DNA from: Planctomycetota bacterium
GTDB lineage: Bacteria > Planctomycetota > Phycisphaerae > Tepidisphaerales > Tepidisphaeraceae
Direction: 5' to 3'
Assembly: GCA_029777755.1 (NCBI GenBank)
Contig: JAKORQ010000087.1
Coordinates: forward strand, 1 to 7,666
Length of the DNA stretch: 7,666 nt
This document shows, piece by piece, positions 1-6,456 of the stretch (the stretch's first letter is position 1; each line of letters begins with the position of its first letter). The position numbers were made by a program, and so were the translations under genes. The notes under the pieces were generated by a model. That model was not told the origin of the DNA. It saw nothing but the letters and a program-made list of their open reading frames with translations, and did no database searches.

Positions 1-165
1 AACTCCGCTGCCGTGGATTTCAGCCACGTCAGCTTCACCATCTGGGGTGGCAACAACAACGACCTGTCCATAGACAATGTCGTCTTCTCCACCGTTCCCG
101 AGCCGACCGCCCTTGCCTTTGTCGGCATGGCGGCCCTTGGCCTGTTGCGTCGGCGGCACGCATAA
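1..165 (+). CDS. PEP-CTERM secreted protein, C-terminal fragment
   Basis: This is an open frame from the window edge to a TAA at 163-165, giving the last 54 residues of a protein that starts outside the window. It ends with a classic PEP-CTERM tail: the motif VPEP, a hydrophobic helix (TALAFVGMAALGLL) and a basic end (RRRHA). In known families this tail directs an exported protein to an exosortase, which processes it at the envelope, usually in exopolysaccharide-producing bacteria. The part before the tail (VSFTIWGGNNNDLSIDNVVF) resembles the final strand of the next protein (ISLMLFSGNNNDLLFDNVTM). The missing body is therefore probably also a concanavalin/LamG-like beta-sandwich. A terminator follows 19 bases after the stop. 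The sorting tail is clear; the function of the body is inference. Confidence 0.85.
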   Translation, partial: NSAAVDFSHVSFTIWGGNNNDLSIDNVVFSTVPEPTALAFVGMAALGLLRRRHA

Positions 166-184
166 CGGTTGAGGTACAGGGGAA

Positions 185-220
185 GGCCGGAGAGGACACA
201 ATCCTCTCCGGCCAGTTTTT
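185..220 (+). terminator. Rho-independent terminator after the PEP-CTERM gene
   Basis: A perfect 12-bp stem (185-196 GGCCGGAGAGGA with 202-213) has a 5-base loop CACAA and is followed by AG and five T (216-220). It separates the PEP-CTERM gene from the cluster that starts at 262, so the two are probably distinct transcription units. Confidence 0.9.
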
Positions 221-234
221 GACATCACCTGTCA
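219..234 (+). promoter_or_regulatory. Possible -35 box overlapping a short dyad upstream of the cluster
   Basis: Just after the terminator there is a TTGACA hexamer (219-224). It overlaps a small dyad TGACA-N5-TGTCA (220-234), which could be an operator site for a dimeric regulator. No acceptable -10 box lies 16-18 bases downstream, so the promoter reading is weak. Five-base arms arise by chance often. It is recorded because it sits in the only gap (221-261) between the upstream terminator and the first gene of the cluster. Confidence 0.2.
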
Positions 235-261
235 CTTACCACCCAAGGGGTCCCTTTTCGC

Positions 262-984
262 ATGAGCTGTACGCAAACACATCTGAAGTGGCTTCGCGGC
301 ACCACGCTGCTGGCCCTGCTGGCCGCGCTGCCGTCGGCATCCCACGCCGGCATGTCCTTCGCCGATGACTTTAACCACAACGATGTCAGCGACTGGCAGG
401 TGGGCAATGCCAACCATCACACAATTGCCGCCGACAATGGTACGCTTCACCTGCCTGTTGGCAGCGGCACCGATTCGGTTACCCGATTCTGCGAGATCAA
501 CCCCGTGGTAACCGGCAACCGCAGAGTCTTCTCCCGCGGCGATGACACGCTCATCGTTGCCGGGGCGGACATCAAGGGACATGACAATACCTCCACCCAC
601 TCTGGGGGCGAGATGGGAATCGCGATCCTGTTCATCACCGATGATGGCACCAGGAACCGGTACGATTTTCGCCTGCATTCAGGCAACGACGAGAACATCC
701 AGATCCGCAAGCGACAGGGCGGCAAGACGCAAACCATCGCCTCTGTCATGCAGGCCCAGGCCAACCACCCGGACCAGGAAGTGAACAGCAGGTTCTGCCG
801 CTACGAGCTGCGGGTGAGGATCGGCGAAAATTCAAATAAAGTTGAGGCACTGATCGACGGGGAGGTGGTAGCGCGAGCGACGGATGACTCGCCGCTCAAG
901 GAGCGCAGCATCTCGCTGATGCTGTTCTCGGGGAACAACAATGATCTGCTCTTCGACAATGTGACGATGACGACCAACCCGTAG
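262..984 (+). CDS. Secreted LamG/concanavalin-like beta-sandwich protein, no sorting tail
   Basis: A 240-residue exported protein of unknown exact function. The N-terminus has a signal peptide: basic LKWLRG, a hydrophobic run around residues 15-23, and a likely cleavage site SHA-G after residue 29. The mature part opens with FADDFNHNDVSDWQVGN, the usual first strand of LamG-like or DUF1080-like jelly-roll domains, and closes with SGNNNDLLFDNVTM, the usual last strand. Such folds bind or cleave polysaccharides. I see no clear catalytic pair, so binding is as likely as hydrolysis. C77 and C179 could form a disulfide. The end resembles the end of the protein encoded at 1-165, suggesting an old duplication, but this copy has no PEP-CTERM tail. 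An AAGGGG ribosome-binding site at 245-250 lies 11 bases before the ATG. The glycoside hydrolase gene follows 68 bases downstream. Confidence 0.8.
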   Translation: MSCTQTHLKWLRGTTLLALLAALPSASHAGMSFADDFNHNDVSDWQVGNANHHTIAADNGTLHLPVGSGTDSVTRFCEINPVVTGNRRVFSRGDDTLIVAGADIKGHDNTSTHSGGEMGIAILFITDDGTRNRYDFRLHSGNDENIQIRKRQGGKTQTIASVMQAQANHPDQEVNSRFCRYELRVRIGENSNKVEALIDGEVVARATDDSPLKERSISLMLFSGNNNDLLFDNVTMTTNP

Positions 985-1052
985 TTCCGCCTTGATCGTT
1001 GTTCCCGCAGGGACCACTGACCACTGAAGTTGCTTTTTGAAGGTGTAGCAGG

Positions 1053-3350
1053 ATGAATATTGCAACCAGAGCGTGCGCACTTGTCGCGGCCGGCATTCTT
1101 GCCCTTGCGGGCGGCGCGGAAACCAGGGCTGCCGAGAAACCGGCCGACAACGTAGGCCCGTTGGTTCAGCGGCGCAATGAGATGGCCCAGCGGATTCGCC
1201 GGCAGTATGCCCGCTCCGCAGAGAAGCTCCAGATCAGCAATATCGCGCCCAGCGCCGATCGCGTCGGCCTGTTTCATCGCTATGAGCTGAGCTTTTCGCT
1301 GGATGGCCGGTACGAGAACCCGTTTGATCCCGAGCAGATCCAGGTCGATGCCCAGATCACCCGGCCGGACGGCTCGCAGGTGGTGGTCCCCGCCTTCTTC
1401 ATGCAGCCGTTTGAGTCCGCCGATGGACAGACGCGCATCGAGTCCGACACCATGTACAAGCCCGGCGGGCAGCCTGGCTGGCGCCTCCGCTACTCTCCCA
1501 CCCAGGCCGGTGAGCACCAGGTGATACTGAAGGCAACCCAGGCCGACCCGGCCGAGACGGTCGAGTCTGCGCCGATCACGTTCATCGCTGAGTCTTCCGA
1601 CCACCCCGGCTTTGTCCAGGTCAGCATGCGCAATCCCTACTACTTCGAGTTCAGCGGCAACGGCGAGCTGTTCTACGCGACTGGCGCCAACGTTCCCTGG
1701 ACGCGCACCACGCACCGCAATCCTGAACTCGGCTCTCCCGAGGGCACCTATGAGCGCTATTTCGGTGCTGCCAGGGGGCACATGTCCGCCACGCGGGTGT
1801 GGCAGTGCCACTTTGGTTGGATCGAATGGATGCCCCAGGCGGATGTGTCGGACGAACTGAACTCCTGGTCAGGCTACGGCGGGGCCAACTTCTACAACCA
1901 GATGGTCTCCTCCGCCTTCGACCGCGTCTTTGAGATGGCCGAGGATGCCGGCTTCTGCATCATGCTCGTGCTGGATGACAATGACGAGCACATGCTCACC
2001 GGGCCCAGCCAGCATCAGTGGTGGGGCAATCCGAACAACGTGATAAATGGCGGCTGGTGCGAGAAGCCACATGAGATCTTCACCAACGAGAACGCCCGCA
2101 AGAACTATCGCAAGCGGCTGCGCTACATCATGGCGCGCTGGGGATACAGCCCTTCGCTCTGGGCTATCAACACCTGGAACGACTGCTCCAACCCCTCGCC
2201 GCAGCATCTGGACTGGCTGAGGGAAATGCACGGCTATGTCCACTCGCTGGCCGACGCATGGCGGCCGATCATCTTCGGCACCAACTATGCCTTCGCCGCC
2301 CAGGAGATCTCTGACTATGCGCAGGCGAAAACGGCCGGCCTGGTGCCAGGCAAGCCCAATGTCGTGCAGGAGGCCTACTTCACCCGCAATGGCGACTGGT
2401 TCGTTGACACCCTCAAGCACGAGATCTGGAAGAACATGGCCCGAGGCTGCGGCGGCGTGATGGTCTGGCCGCACCACATGATCTACAACCGCGATGCCTG
2501 GAAGCACTTCGGCTCTGTCCTCACCTTCGTCGATGGCCTGAAGCTCAACGAAACCGAGTTCCGCCAGGCCAGTGCTCGCGTGACCTCCGCGAGCGTCGAT
2601 GGGTCGGCCATCCGCGTGCTGGCGGCTGCTCCTTACGGCGACATCCCCAACTGGGCGGCTCGCGCCACCGAGGAGAACTTCGTCATCGACGCCACGGCCG
2701 GCAGCCAGTTCCTGCTGGGCTTTGCCCCCAAGCTCTATGGCCAGCGGTCTGACTGCAAGGAATGGAGAACCGAGCCTACCTTCACGTTTGAACTGCCCGG
2801 CGACGGCAGCTTTATCGTCGACCTGGGCGAACTGGCCGGCGATGGTGTGCAGGAACTGGTCGCCACCATCGACGATGGCGAGCGAGTCGCTCTCCCCCTG
2901 GAGGGCACCGGCCGCCGCGAGACCAATGCCCAGACCCGCTTCTACAGCTTCCCGCTGAAGGCAGGTTCCCACAAGCTCAAGCTGTCGCTGGAAGGCCCCC
3001 GGAGCGACTGGGTGGCCGTGCGCAAGTTCCTGCTGGTCTACAACGAGTCTGAGCCGTCGCGCCTGCTGGATGTTTACGGTATCACCTCCGACCGCCAGGC
3101 AGCGATCTACCTGCGCAACAGCACCTGCGGCGAACTGCCCGAAGGCACCATGGGGCTAACCCCCGCGGTCATCCGCAACGTCAAGCTCCAGGTCGATTCG
3201 CTCGCCGACGGTGAGTATGACGTGGTCCTTTACTCCGTTGATGAGGGTCGGGAGATCAGCCGCACGCAGGCGAGCGTAACCGGCGGCACGTGCAATGTGA
3301 GCATCCCGGCCGTTGATCGCCATATTGCCGTGAAGCTGCTGGGACGCTGA
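1053..3350 (+). CDS. Exported DUF5060-type glycoside hydrolase with TIM barrel and C-terminal beta domains
   Basis: A 765-residue exported enzyme expected to cleave glycosidic bonds. A signal peptide covers about residues 1-27 (ACALVAAGILALAGG, cut near TRAA-E). Residues about 65-180 match the DUF5060 beta-sandwich (YELSFSLDGRYENPF, WRLRYSPTQAGEH). About 190-510 is a clan GH-A-like TIM barrel: Y-F-E-F-SGNGELFYATGAN opens it, SLWAINTWNDCSN (368-380) sits where the acid/base loop belongs, NVVQEAYF (436-443) places E440 as likely nucleophile, and GGVMVWPHH (467-475) resembles strand 8. About 555-665 looks like a carbohydrate-binding beta-sandwich. About 670-765 (LQVDSLADGEYDVVLYSVDEG) resembles the small C-terminal domain common in DUF4038/DUF5060 enzymes. 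The acid/base position is Asn376-Asp377 instead of the usual Asn-Glu. AAGG at 1040-1043 supports this start. The substrate is unknown. Confidence 0.85.
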   Translation: MNIATRACALVAAGILALAGGAETRAAEKPADNVGPLVQRRNEMAQRIRRQYARSAEKLQISNIAPSADRVGLFHRYELSFSLDGRYENPFDPEQIQVDAQITRPDGSQVVVPAFFMQPFESADGQTRIESDTMYKPGGQPGWRLRYSPTQAGEHQVILKATQADPAETVESAPITFIAESSDHPGFVQVSMRNPYYFEFSGNGELFYATGANVPWTRTTHRNPELGSPEGTYERYFGAARGHMSATRVWQCHFGWIEWMPQADVSDELNSWSGYGGANFYNQMVSSAFDRVFEMAEDAGFCIMLVLDDNDEHMLTGPSQHQWWGNPNNVINGGWCEKPHEIFTNENARKNYRKRLRYIMARWGYSPSLWAINTWNDCSNPSPQHLDWLREMHGYVHSLADAWRPIIFGTNYAFAAQEISDYAQAKTAGLVPGKPNVVQEAYFTRNGDWFVDTLKHEIWKNMARGCGGVMVWPHHMIYNRDAWKHFGSVLTFVDGLKLNETEFRQASARVTSASVDGSAIRVLAAAPYGDIPNWAARATEENFVIDATAGSQFLLGFAPKLYGQRSDCKEWRTEPTFTFELPGDGSFIVDLGELAGDGVQELVATIDDGERVALPLEGTGRRETNAQTRFYSFPLKAGSHKLKLSLEGPRSDWVAVRKFLLVYNESEPSRLLDVYGITSDRQAAIYLRNSTCGELPEGTMGLTPAVIRNVKLQVDSLADGEYDVVLYSVDEGREISRTQASVTGGTCNVSIPAVDRHIAVKLLGR

Positions 3351-3408
3351 TCGATAGCCATTGAGATATTTGTACTAAAAGACACCAGAAAGGTTTTATT
3401 GTTACACC

Positions 3409-4353
3409 ATGAAAGATCCCCGAAAGATCCTGACGCGTCACCCGGCCAATCCCATCCTGGACCCGCGTGATTACCCGGGCATCAACACGCTGTTCAATCC
3501 CAGCCCCATAATGCACGATGGCAGGACGTACATGCTCGTCGCTGCCACCACCGCCAACTGCCGGGGCGTGAATCACCGCGAGACCTTCCTCGCCATCAGT
3601 GAGGATGGCGTGAAGTTTGAGCTTTCCCGCGAGCCGTTCATCGATCAGCGCACATTGCCCGAGCCGTACTGCCGCATGGGCGGGATCATCGACAGCCGCC
3701 TGACCAAGATCGGCGATACCTACTACTTCACTGCTCCCCAGGGGGTGCGCGAGCTTGGCTATGACCATGTGGTGATGGTGCTGTTCAGCACGAAGGACTT
3801 TAAGTCGGTCAACGTGCATTCGATCGTCACCTTGCCCTATAACCGCGGCACCAGCCTTTTCCCCGAGAAGATCAACGGCAAGTACATGCGCCTGGATCGT
3901 CCCGGCGCCGACAGGCACGGCTCGATCTGGATTGCCGAGTCGCCGGACCTGATCCACTGGGGAAACTATCGCCCGCTGCTCAAGGGCAACTGGGCCATCT
4001 GGAACTCGGGCAAGATAGGCCCGACGCCGCCGCTCAAGACCAGCAAGGGCTGGCTCGTGGTCGTCCACGGCGTGGAGTACAACTGCTCCGGCAGCCATTA
4101 CTACATCGGCGCGGTCATGCTCGACCTGGAGAATCCCGACAAGATCATCGGCCGCACCCAGTCGTACCTGCTCGCTCCCGAGGCTGCTTACGAGGTCAAC
4201 GGCCAGGTGAGCAATGTCGTCTTCCCCTGCGGCGCGATCATCGATGAAAGCAAGGACGAGTTCCGGCTCTACTACGGCGCGGCCGACACCTGCGTCGCCC
4301 TGGCGACCGGCTCGCTGAGCGAGATCATCGATGCGTGCCTGAACTACCGCTAA
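3409..4353 (+). CDS. GH130-like enzyme (beta-mannoside phosphorylase/hydrolase family), five-bladed propeller
   Basis: A 314-residue protein without signal peptide, so probably cytoplasmic. Several patterns match GH130 in order: HPANPILDP near the start, LAISEDGVKFE (61-71), LFPEKINGKYMRLDRPG (150-166), ESPDLIHWG (177-185), KTSKGWLVVVHGV (210-222), LDLENPDKIIGRT (238-250), YEVNGQVSNVVFPCG (261-275) and YYGAAD (288-293). GH130 enzymes phosphorolyse or hydrolyse beta-mannosides. The proton-donor motif, usually Glu-Asp-Pro-Arg, is IDSR here (94-97): the key Asp95 and Arg97 are kept, the Glu and Pro are not. The segment NRGTSLFP differs from the Lys-Asp pattern I recall from phosphorylases, so hydrolase versus phosphorylase is open. 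A related GH43-type propeller is the main alternative. AGAAAGG at 3387-3393 is a rather distant ribosome-binding site. The 58-base gap before the gene is AT-rich, but I find no convincing promoter in it. Confidence 0.78.
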   Translation: MKDPRKILTRHPANPILDPRDYPGINTLFNPSPIMHDGRTYMLVAATTANCRGVNHRETFLAISEDGVKFELSREPFIDQRTLPEPYCRMGGIIDSRLTKIGDTYYFTAPQGVRELGYDHVVMVLFSTKDFKSVNVHSIVTLPYNRGTSLFPEKINGKYMRLDRPGADRHGSIWIAESPDLIHWGNYRPLLKGNWAIWNSGKIGPTPPLKTSKGWLVVVHGVEYNCSGSHYYIGAVMLDLENPDKIIGRTQSYLLAPEAAYEVNGQVSNVVFPCGAIIDESKDEFRLYYGAADTCVALATGSLSEIIDACLNYR

Positions 4354-4371
4354 CCACAGCCGTGCATGCCT

Positions 4372-4378
4372 GAGGGAG
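4372..4378 (+). promoter_or_regulatory. Ribosome-binding site that fixes the sulfatase start
   Basis: GAGGGAG lies 7 bases before ATG 4386, an ideal spacing. An in-frame GTG at 4380 directly abuts this site and would be too close to use it, so ATG 4386 is preferred. Confidence 0.7.
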
Positions 4379-4385
4379 AGTGACG

Positions 4386-5993
4386 ATGAGCAGTTTGCAG
4401 GATCGAATCGGATCATCGATGCGCGCCGCCATCGTGGGAGTCGGCTTGCTGGCGGGCGCGGCCGATCTCATGGCTGCCGAGCCGCCGGATACGCGCCGGC
4501 CGAACATCCTGTTCATCCTGTCGGACGATCACTCGCTGCAAACGATCGGCGCATACAACACTCGCTTGAGCGAATTCTGCCGCCAGCAGCAGGTCACCCC
4601 GAATATCGACCGCCTGGCGGCCGAGGGCGCTTTATTCGAGAACAGCTTCTGCGCCAGCTCGCTCTGCTCGCCCAGCCGGGCATCGATCCTGACGGGCATG
4701 TTCCCGCACGTGCACGGTGTGAAGAGACTATCCAGCCCCATTGCCGCGGGCGTGTGGACCTTCCCGCAATCCATGCGCGATGCCGGGTATGAGACTGCCC
4801 TGATAGGCAAGTGGCATCTCGGCAACAATCCCGCAGAAATGGGGCTGGATTACTTCCAGTACACCGAAGGGCAGGGCGGCGCCTACTGGAACCCTGACTT
4901 TGTCGGCCCGGATGGCAAGAAGCAATACCTCGGCCACATCACCCATGTGACGACCGACCTGGGTATCCAGTGGTTGCGGCAGCGCGACAGCGACAGGCCG
5001 TTCATGCTGATGTTGCATCACAAGGCGCCGCATCGCCCGTGGATGCCGTCCAGCCAGCGCTACCACTGGCTGGCCGATGTCGACGTTCCTGAGCCGGAAA
5101 CTCTATTCGATGACTACACCGGCCGGGCCTCTCCCGCATCGGGCCAGAGGATGCGGATGAGCGACTTCAAGATGGGGCATGACCTGAAGGTCTTTGCCCC
5201 GGATGAGTTTCCTTCGCCTTACAGCCGCATGACCCGCGGCCAGCGGGCGCAGTGGGATGCATACTACCGCCCGCGCAACGAGGCCTTTGCCAGGGCCAAC
5301 CTGACTGGTGACGACCTGTTCCGCTGGCAGTACCAGCAGTACATGAAGGACTACCTGCGCTGCGTGAAGGATGTGGACGACAGCGTTGGCCGGATGCTCG
5401 AGTTTCTTCGCGAGACTGGCCTGGAGGATAACACGGTAGTCATCTACACCTCCGACCAGGGCTTCTACAACGGCGAGCACGGCTGGTTCGACAAACGCTG
5501 GATCTACGAGGAGTCGGTTCACATGCCGTTCATCATACGCTGGCCTGGCGTGGTGCGGCCCGGTTCGCGCCCACAGGAGATGATCCAGAACATCGACTAC
5601 GCTCCCACGCTGATGCAGATCGCCGGCGCAGACGCCCCGGAGGGAATCCACGGCCGATCATTCCTGCCGATCCTCCAGGGTCAGACTCCCGAGGACTGGC
5701 GCAGCAGCATCTATTACCACTACTACTACGACGCCCCGGACCACAACGTGCCACGCCACGACGGCATCCGCACCGGGCGATACACGCTGGTCAACTTCTA
5801 CACAACCGGAGAGTGGGAACTGTTCGACCTGGAAAACGACCCACACCAGCTCCGCAGCCTGCATGATGACCCCGCATACGCCAGCACAGCGGCCGAGTTG
5901 AAGGAACAGCTCCAGCGCTTGCGCAACCACTACGGCGTCCCGGAAAAGGATTACACACCGACACCAGCACAACCGACGGGCGCAGCGCGATAG
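4386..5993 (+). CDS. Exported type I (S1 family) formylglycine sulfatase
   Basis: A 535-residue enzyme that hydrolyses sulfate esters, most likely on a sulfated glycan. Residues about 13-31 form a signal-peptide-like hydrophobic stretch (AAIVGVGLLAGAADLMA) before AEPP. The mature part starts with PNILFILSDDH, with metal ligands D47 and D48. The sulfatase signature CSPSRASILTG places C94 as the residue converted to formylglycine by a separate maturase. GKWHLG (141-146), LHHKAPHRPW (210-219) and YTSDQGFYNGEHGWFDKRW (354-372) supply further metal and sulfate ligands, with Asp-Gln replacing the common Asp-Asn. The end (GEWELFDLENDPHQLRSL) is the usual C-terminal sulfatase subdomain, so the gene is complete. 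The SDQG and GEHGWFDKR pattern recalls the N-acetylglucosamine-6-sulfatase/iduronate sulfatase-like branch; the exact sugar is not readable. An alternative start at an internal ATG (4419) would give a shorter signal peptide. It is the last gene of the cluster, 32 bases after the GH130-like gene. Confidence 0.93.
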   Translation: MSSLQDRIGSSMRAAIVGVGLLAGAADLMAAEPPDTRRPNILFILSDDHSLQTIGAYNTRLSEFCRQQQVTPNIDRLAAEGALFENSFCASSLCSPSRASILTGMFPHVHGVKRLSSPIAAGVWTFPQSMRDAGYETALIGKWHLGNNPAEMGLDYFQYTEGQGGAYWNPDFVGPDGKKQYLGHITHVTTDLGIQWLRQRDSDRPFMLMLHHKAPHRPWMPSSQRYHWLADVDVPEPETLFDDYTGRASPASGQRMRMSDFKMGHDLKVFAPDEFPSPYSRMTRGQRAQWDAYYRPRNEAFARANLTGDDLFRWQYQQYMKDYLRCVKDVDDSVGRMLEFLRETGLEDNTVVIYTSDQGFYNGEHGWFDKRWIYEESVHMPFIIRWPGVVRPGSRPQEMIQNIDYAPTLMQIAGADAPEGIHGRSFLPILQGQTPEDWRSSIYYHYYYDAPDHNVPRHDGIRTGRYTLVNFYTTGEWELFDLENDPHQLRSLHDDPAYASTAAELKEQLQRLRNHYGVPEKDYTPTPAQPTGAAR

Positions 5994-6213
5994 CAGGAGT
6001 CGATTTGCTCCGCAGGATCAGCGCTTGCCCCAAAATGCGGGCAAGGGCGCCCACGCTTCCGCGGACGTCGATCAATCCTTCATCACCACGAAGCGACTGG
6101 GCGACAAAGCTGACGAAGGTGCTTCCCTCGCAGCTTTGAGAGGCTGAGAAAGCTCCGCGTGTAACTCAGCTCGGCAGGGCGGACCTTCAGGTAAGCAGCC
6201 AAAAATGAAAACA
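5994..6213 (+). ncRNA. Candidate structured RNA or structured 3' UTR (unassigned)
   Basis: No gene is credible in this 220-base stretch, but inverted repeats fill it. Helix A: 5996-5999 with 6008-6011. Helix B: 6024-6030 CTTGCCC with 6039-6045, extendable by 6021-6023 with 6048-6050 across a 2-base bulge. Helix C: 6048-6059 with 6090-6103, 12 bp interrupted only by bulged A6096 and C6097. Helix D: 6105-6112 CAAAGCTG with 6131-6138, capped by an inner 4-bp stem 6115-6118/6122-6125. Helix E: 6143-6148 GCTGAG with 6165-6170. Alternative pairings exist: 6132-6137 with 6149-6154, which with helix E would form an H-type pseudoknot, and 6115-6120 with 6183-6188. The stretch ends at the terminator at 6214. 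I do not recognise an RNA family. It may be the tail of the cluster transcript or a separate RNA; no promoter was found. Strand is inferred from the terminator position. Confidence 0.3.
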
Positions 6214-6235
6214 CCCCGGTGTTACCGGGGTTTTT
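6214..6235. terminator. Bidirectional intrinsic terminator between convergent units
   Basis: A perfect 7-bp stem CCCCGGT (6214-6220)/ACCGGGG (6224-6230) has a 3-base loop. On the plus strand TTTTT follows (6231-6235), ending the polysaccharide cluster. Read on the minus strand the hairpin is followed by TGTTTTCATTTTT (6213-6201), which can end the tRNA transcript. Confidence 0.85.
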
Positions 6236-6248
6236 GCAGTTTACTCAA

Positions 6249-6319
6249 TGGAGCCATGGGGATTTGAACCCCAAATTCCACCATGCCATGGTGGCGTGAT
6301 CCCATTTCACTATGGCCCC
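6249..6319 (-). tRNA. tRNA-Ala, anticodon GGC
   Basis: The 71-base minus-strand sequence folds as a full cloverleaf. The acceptor stem GGGGCCA pairs with TGGCTCC and discriminator A73. The D-stem is GTGA/TCAC with a 7-base loop, the anticodon stem CCACC/GGTGG with loop ATGGCAT, the variable loop has 4 bases, and the T-stem TGGGG/CCCCA has loop TTCAAAT. With T33 fixed the anticodon is GGC, which reads the alanine codon GCC. The acceptor has the G3:U70 wobble pair, the main identity element for alanyl-tRNA synthetase, which confirms the call. CCA is not encoded and must be added after transcription. The gene has its own promoter-like sequence upstream and a terminator 19 bases after its 3' end. 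Confidence 0.95.
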
Positions 6320-6347
6320 GAAACCTTGTTGGGCGTCAAGATCCGTT

Positions 6348-6375
6348 AATCTACTGCGATCCCTCGTCTTGTCAA
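6348..6375 (-). promoter_or_regulatory. Sigma70-like promoter for the tRNA-Ala gene
   Basis: On the minus strand a perfect -35 TTGACA (6375-6370), a 16-base spacer and a -10-like TAGATT (6353-6348, 4 of 6 matches to consensus) lie about 30 bases before the mature tRNA 5' end. This would give a short leader of roughly 20 bases. The position is what a tRNA promoter should have, and it means the tRNA need not depend on read-through from the LptD-like gene upstream. Confidence 0.6.
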
Positions 6376-6456
6376 GCTCAGCACCGCCCGCAGCGGTCAG
6401 CTCATCTTGCGGGTAAAGTTGCCCTCCTTGAGTGTAAGTCCTTTCCCATTCTGGTC

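Noticed and set aside
1012..1025. Tandem GACCACT repeat between the first two genes of the cluster
   Set aside because: Only two 7-base copies, with no associated structure; chance is a sufficient explanation.
1869..2972. Minus-strand open frame of 367 codons inside the DUF5060 gene
   Set aside because: It lies wholly within a gene with clear domains and a signal peptide, and its translation shows no recognisable motif.
4380..4385. GTG at 4380 as sulfatase start
   Set aside because: It abuts the GAGGGAG ribosome-binding site; ATG 4386 has the right spacing.
3256..4416. Long minus-strand open frame of 386 codons opposite the GH130-like gene
   Set aside because: It is longer than the plus-strand gene, but its translation is low-complexity and rich in Ala, Val, Asp and His, as expected opposite a GC-rich gene, while the plus strand carries ordered GH130 motifs.
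6142..6149. GCTGAGA, the box typical of TPP riboswitches
   Set aside because: The second conserved block (CCTGAT and following) is missing and no gene lies downstream on that strand.
6173..6198. Resemblance to the SRP RNA core (GGACC, tetraloop, GGT, AAGCAGCC)
   Set aside because: The invariant CAGG on the 5' side and the GGAA-type tetraloop are absent, and the outer strands do not pair into the long SRP hairpin.
6383..6397. Hairpin ACCGC-N5-GCGGT as a terminator of the LptD-like gene
   Set aside because: The stem is only 5 bp and no T-run follows on the minus strand.
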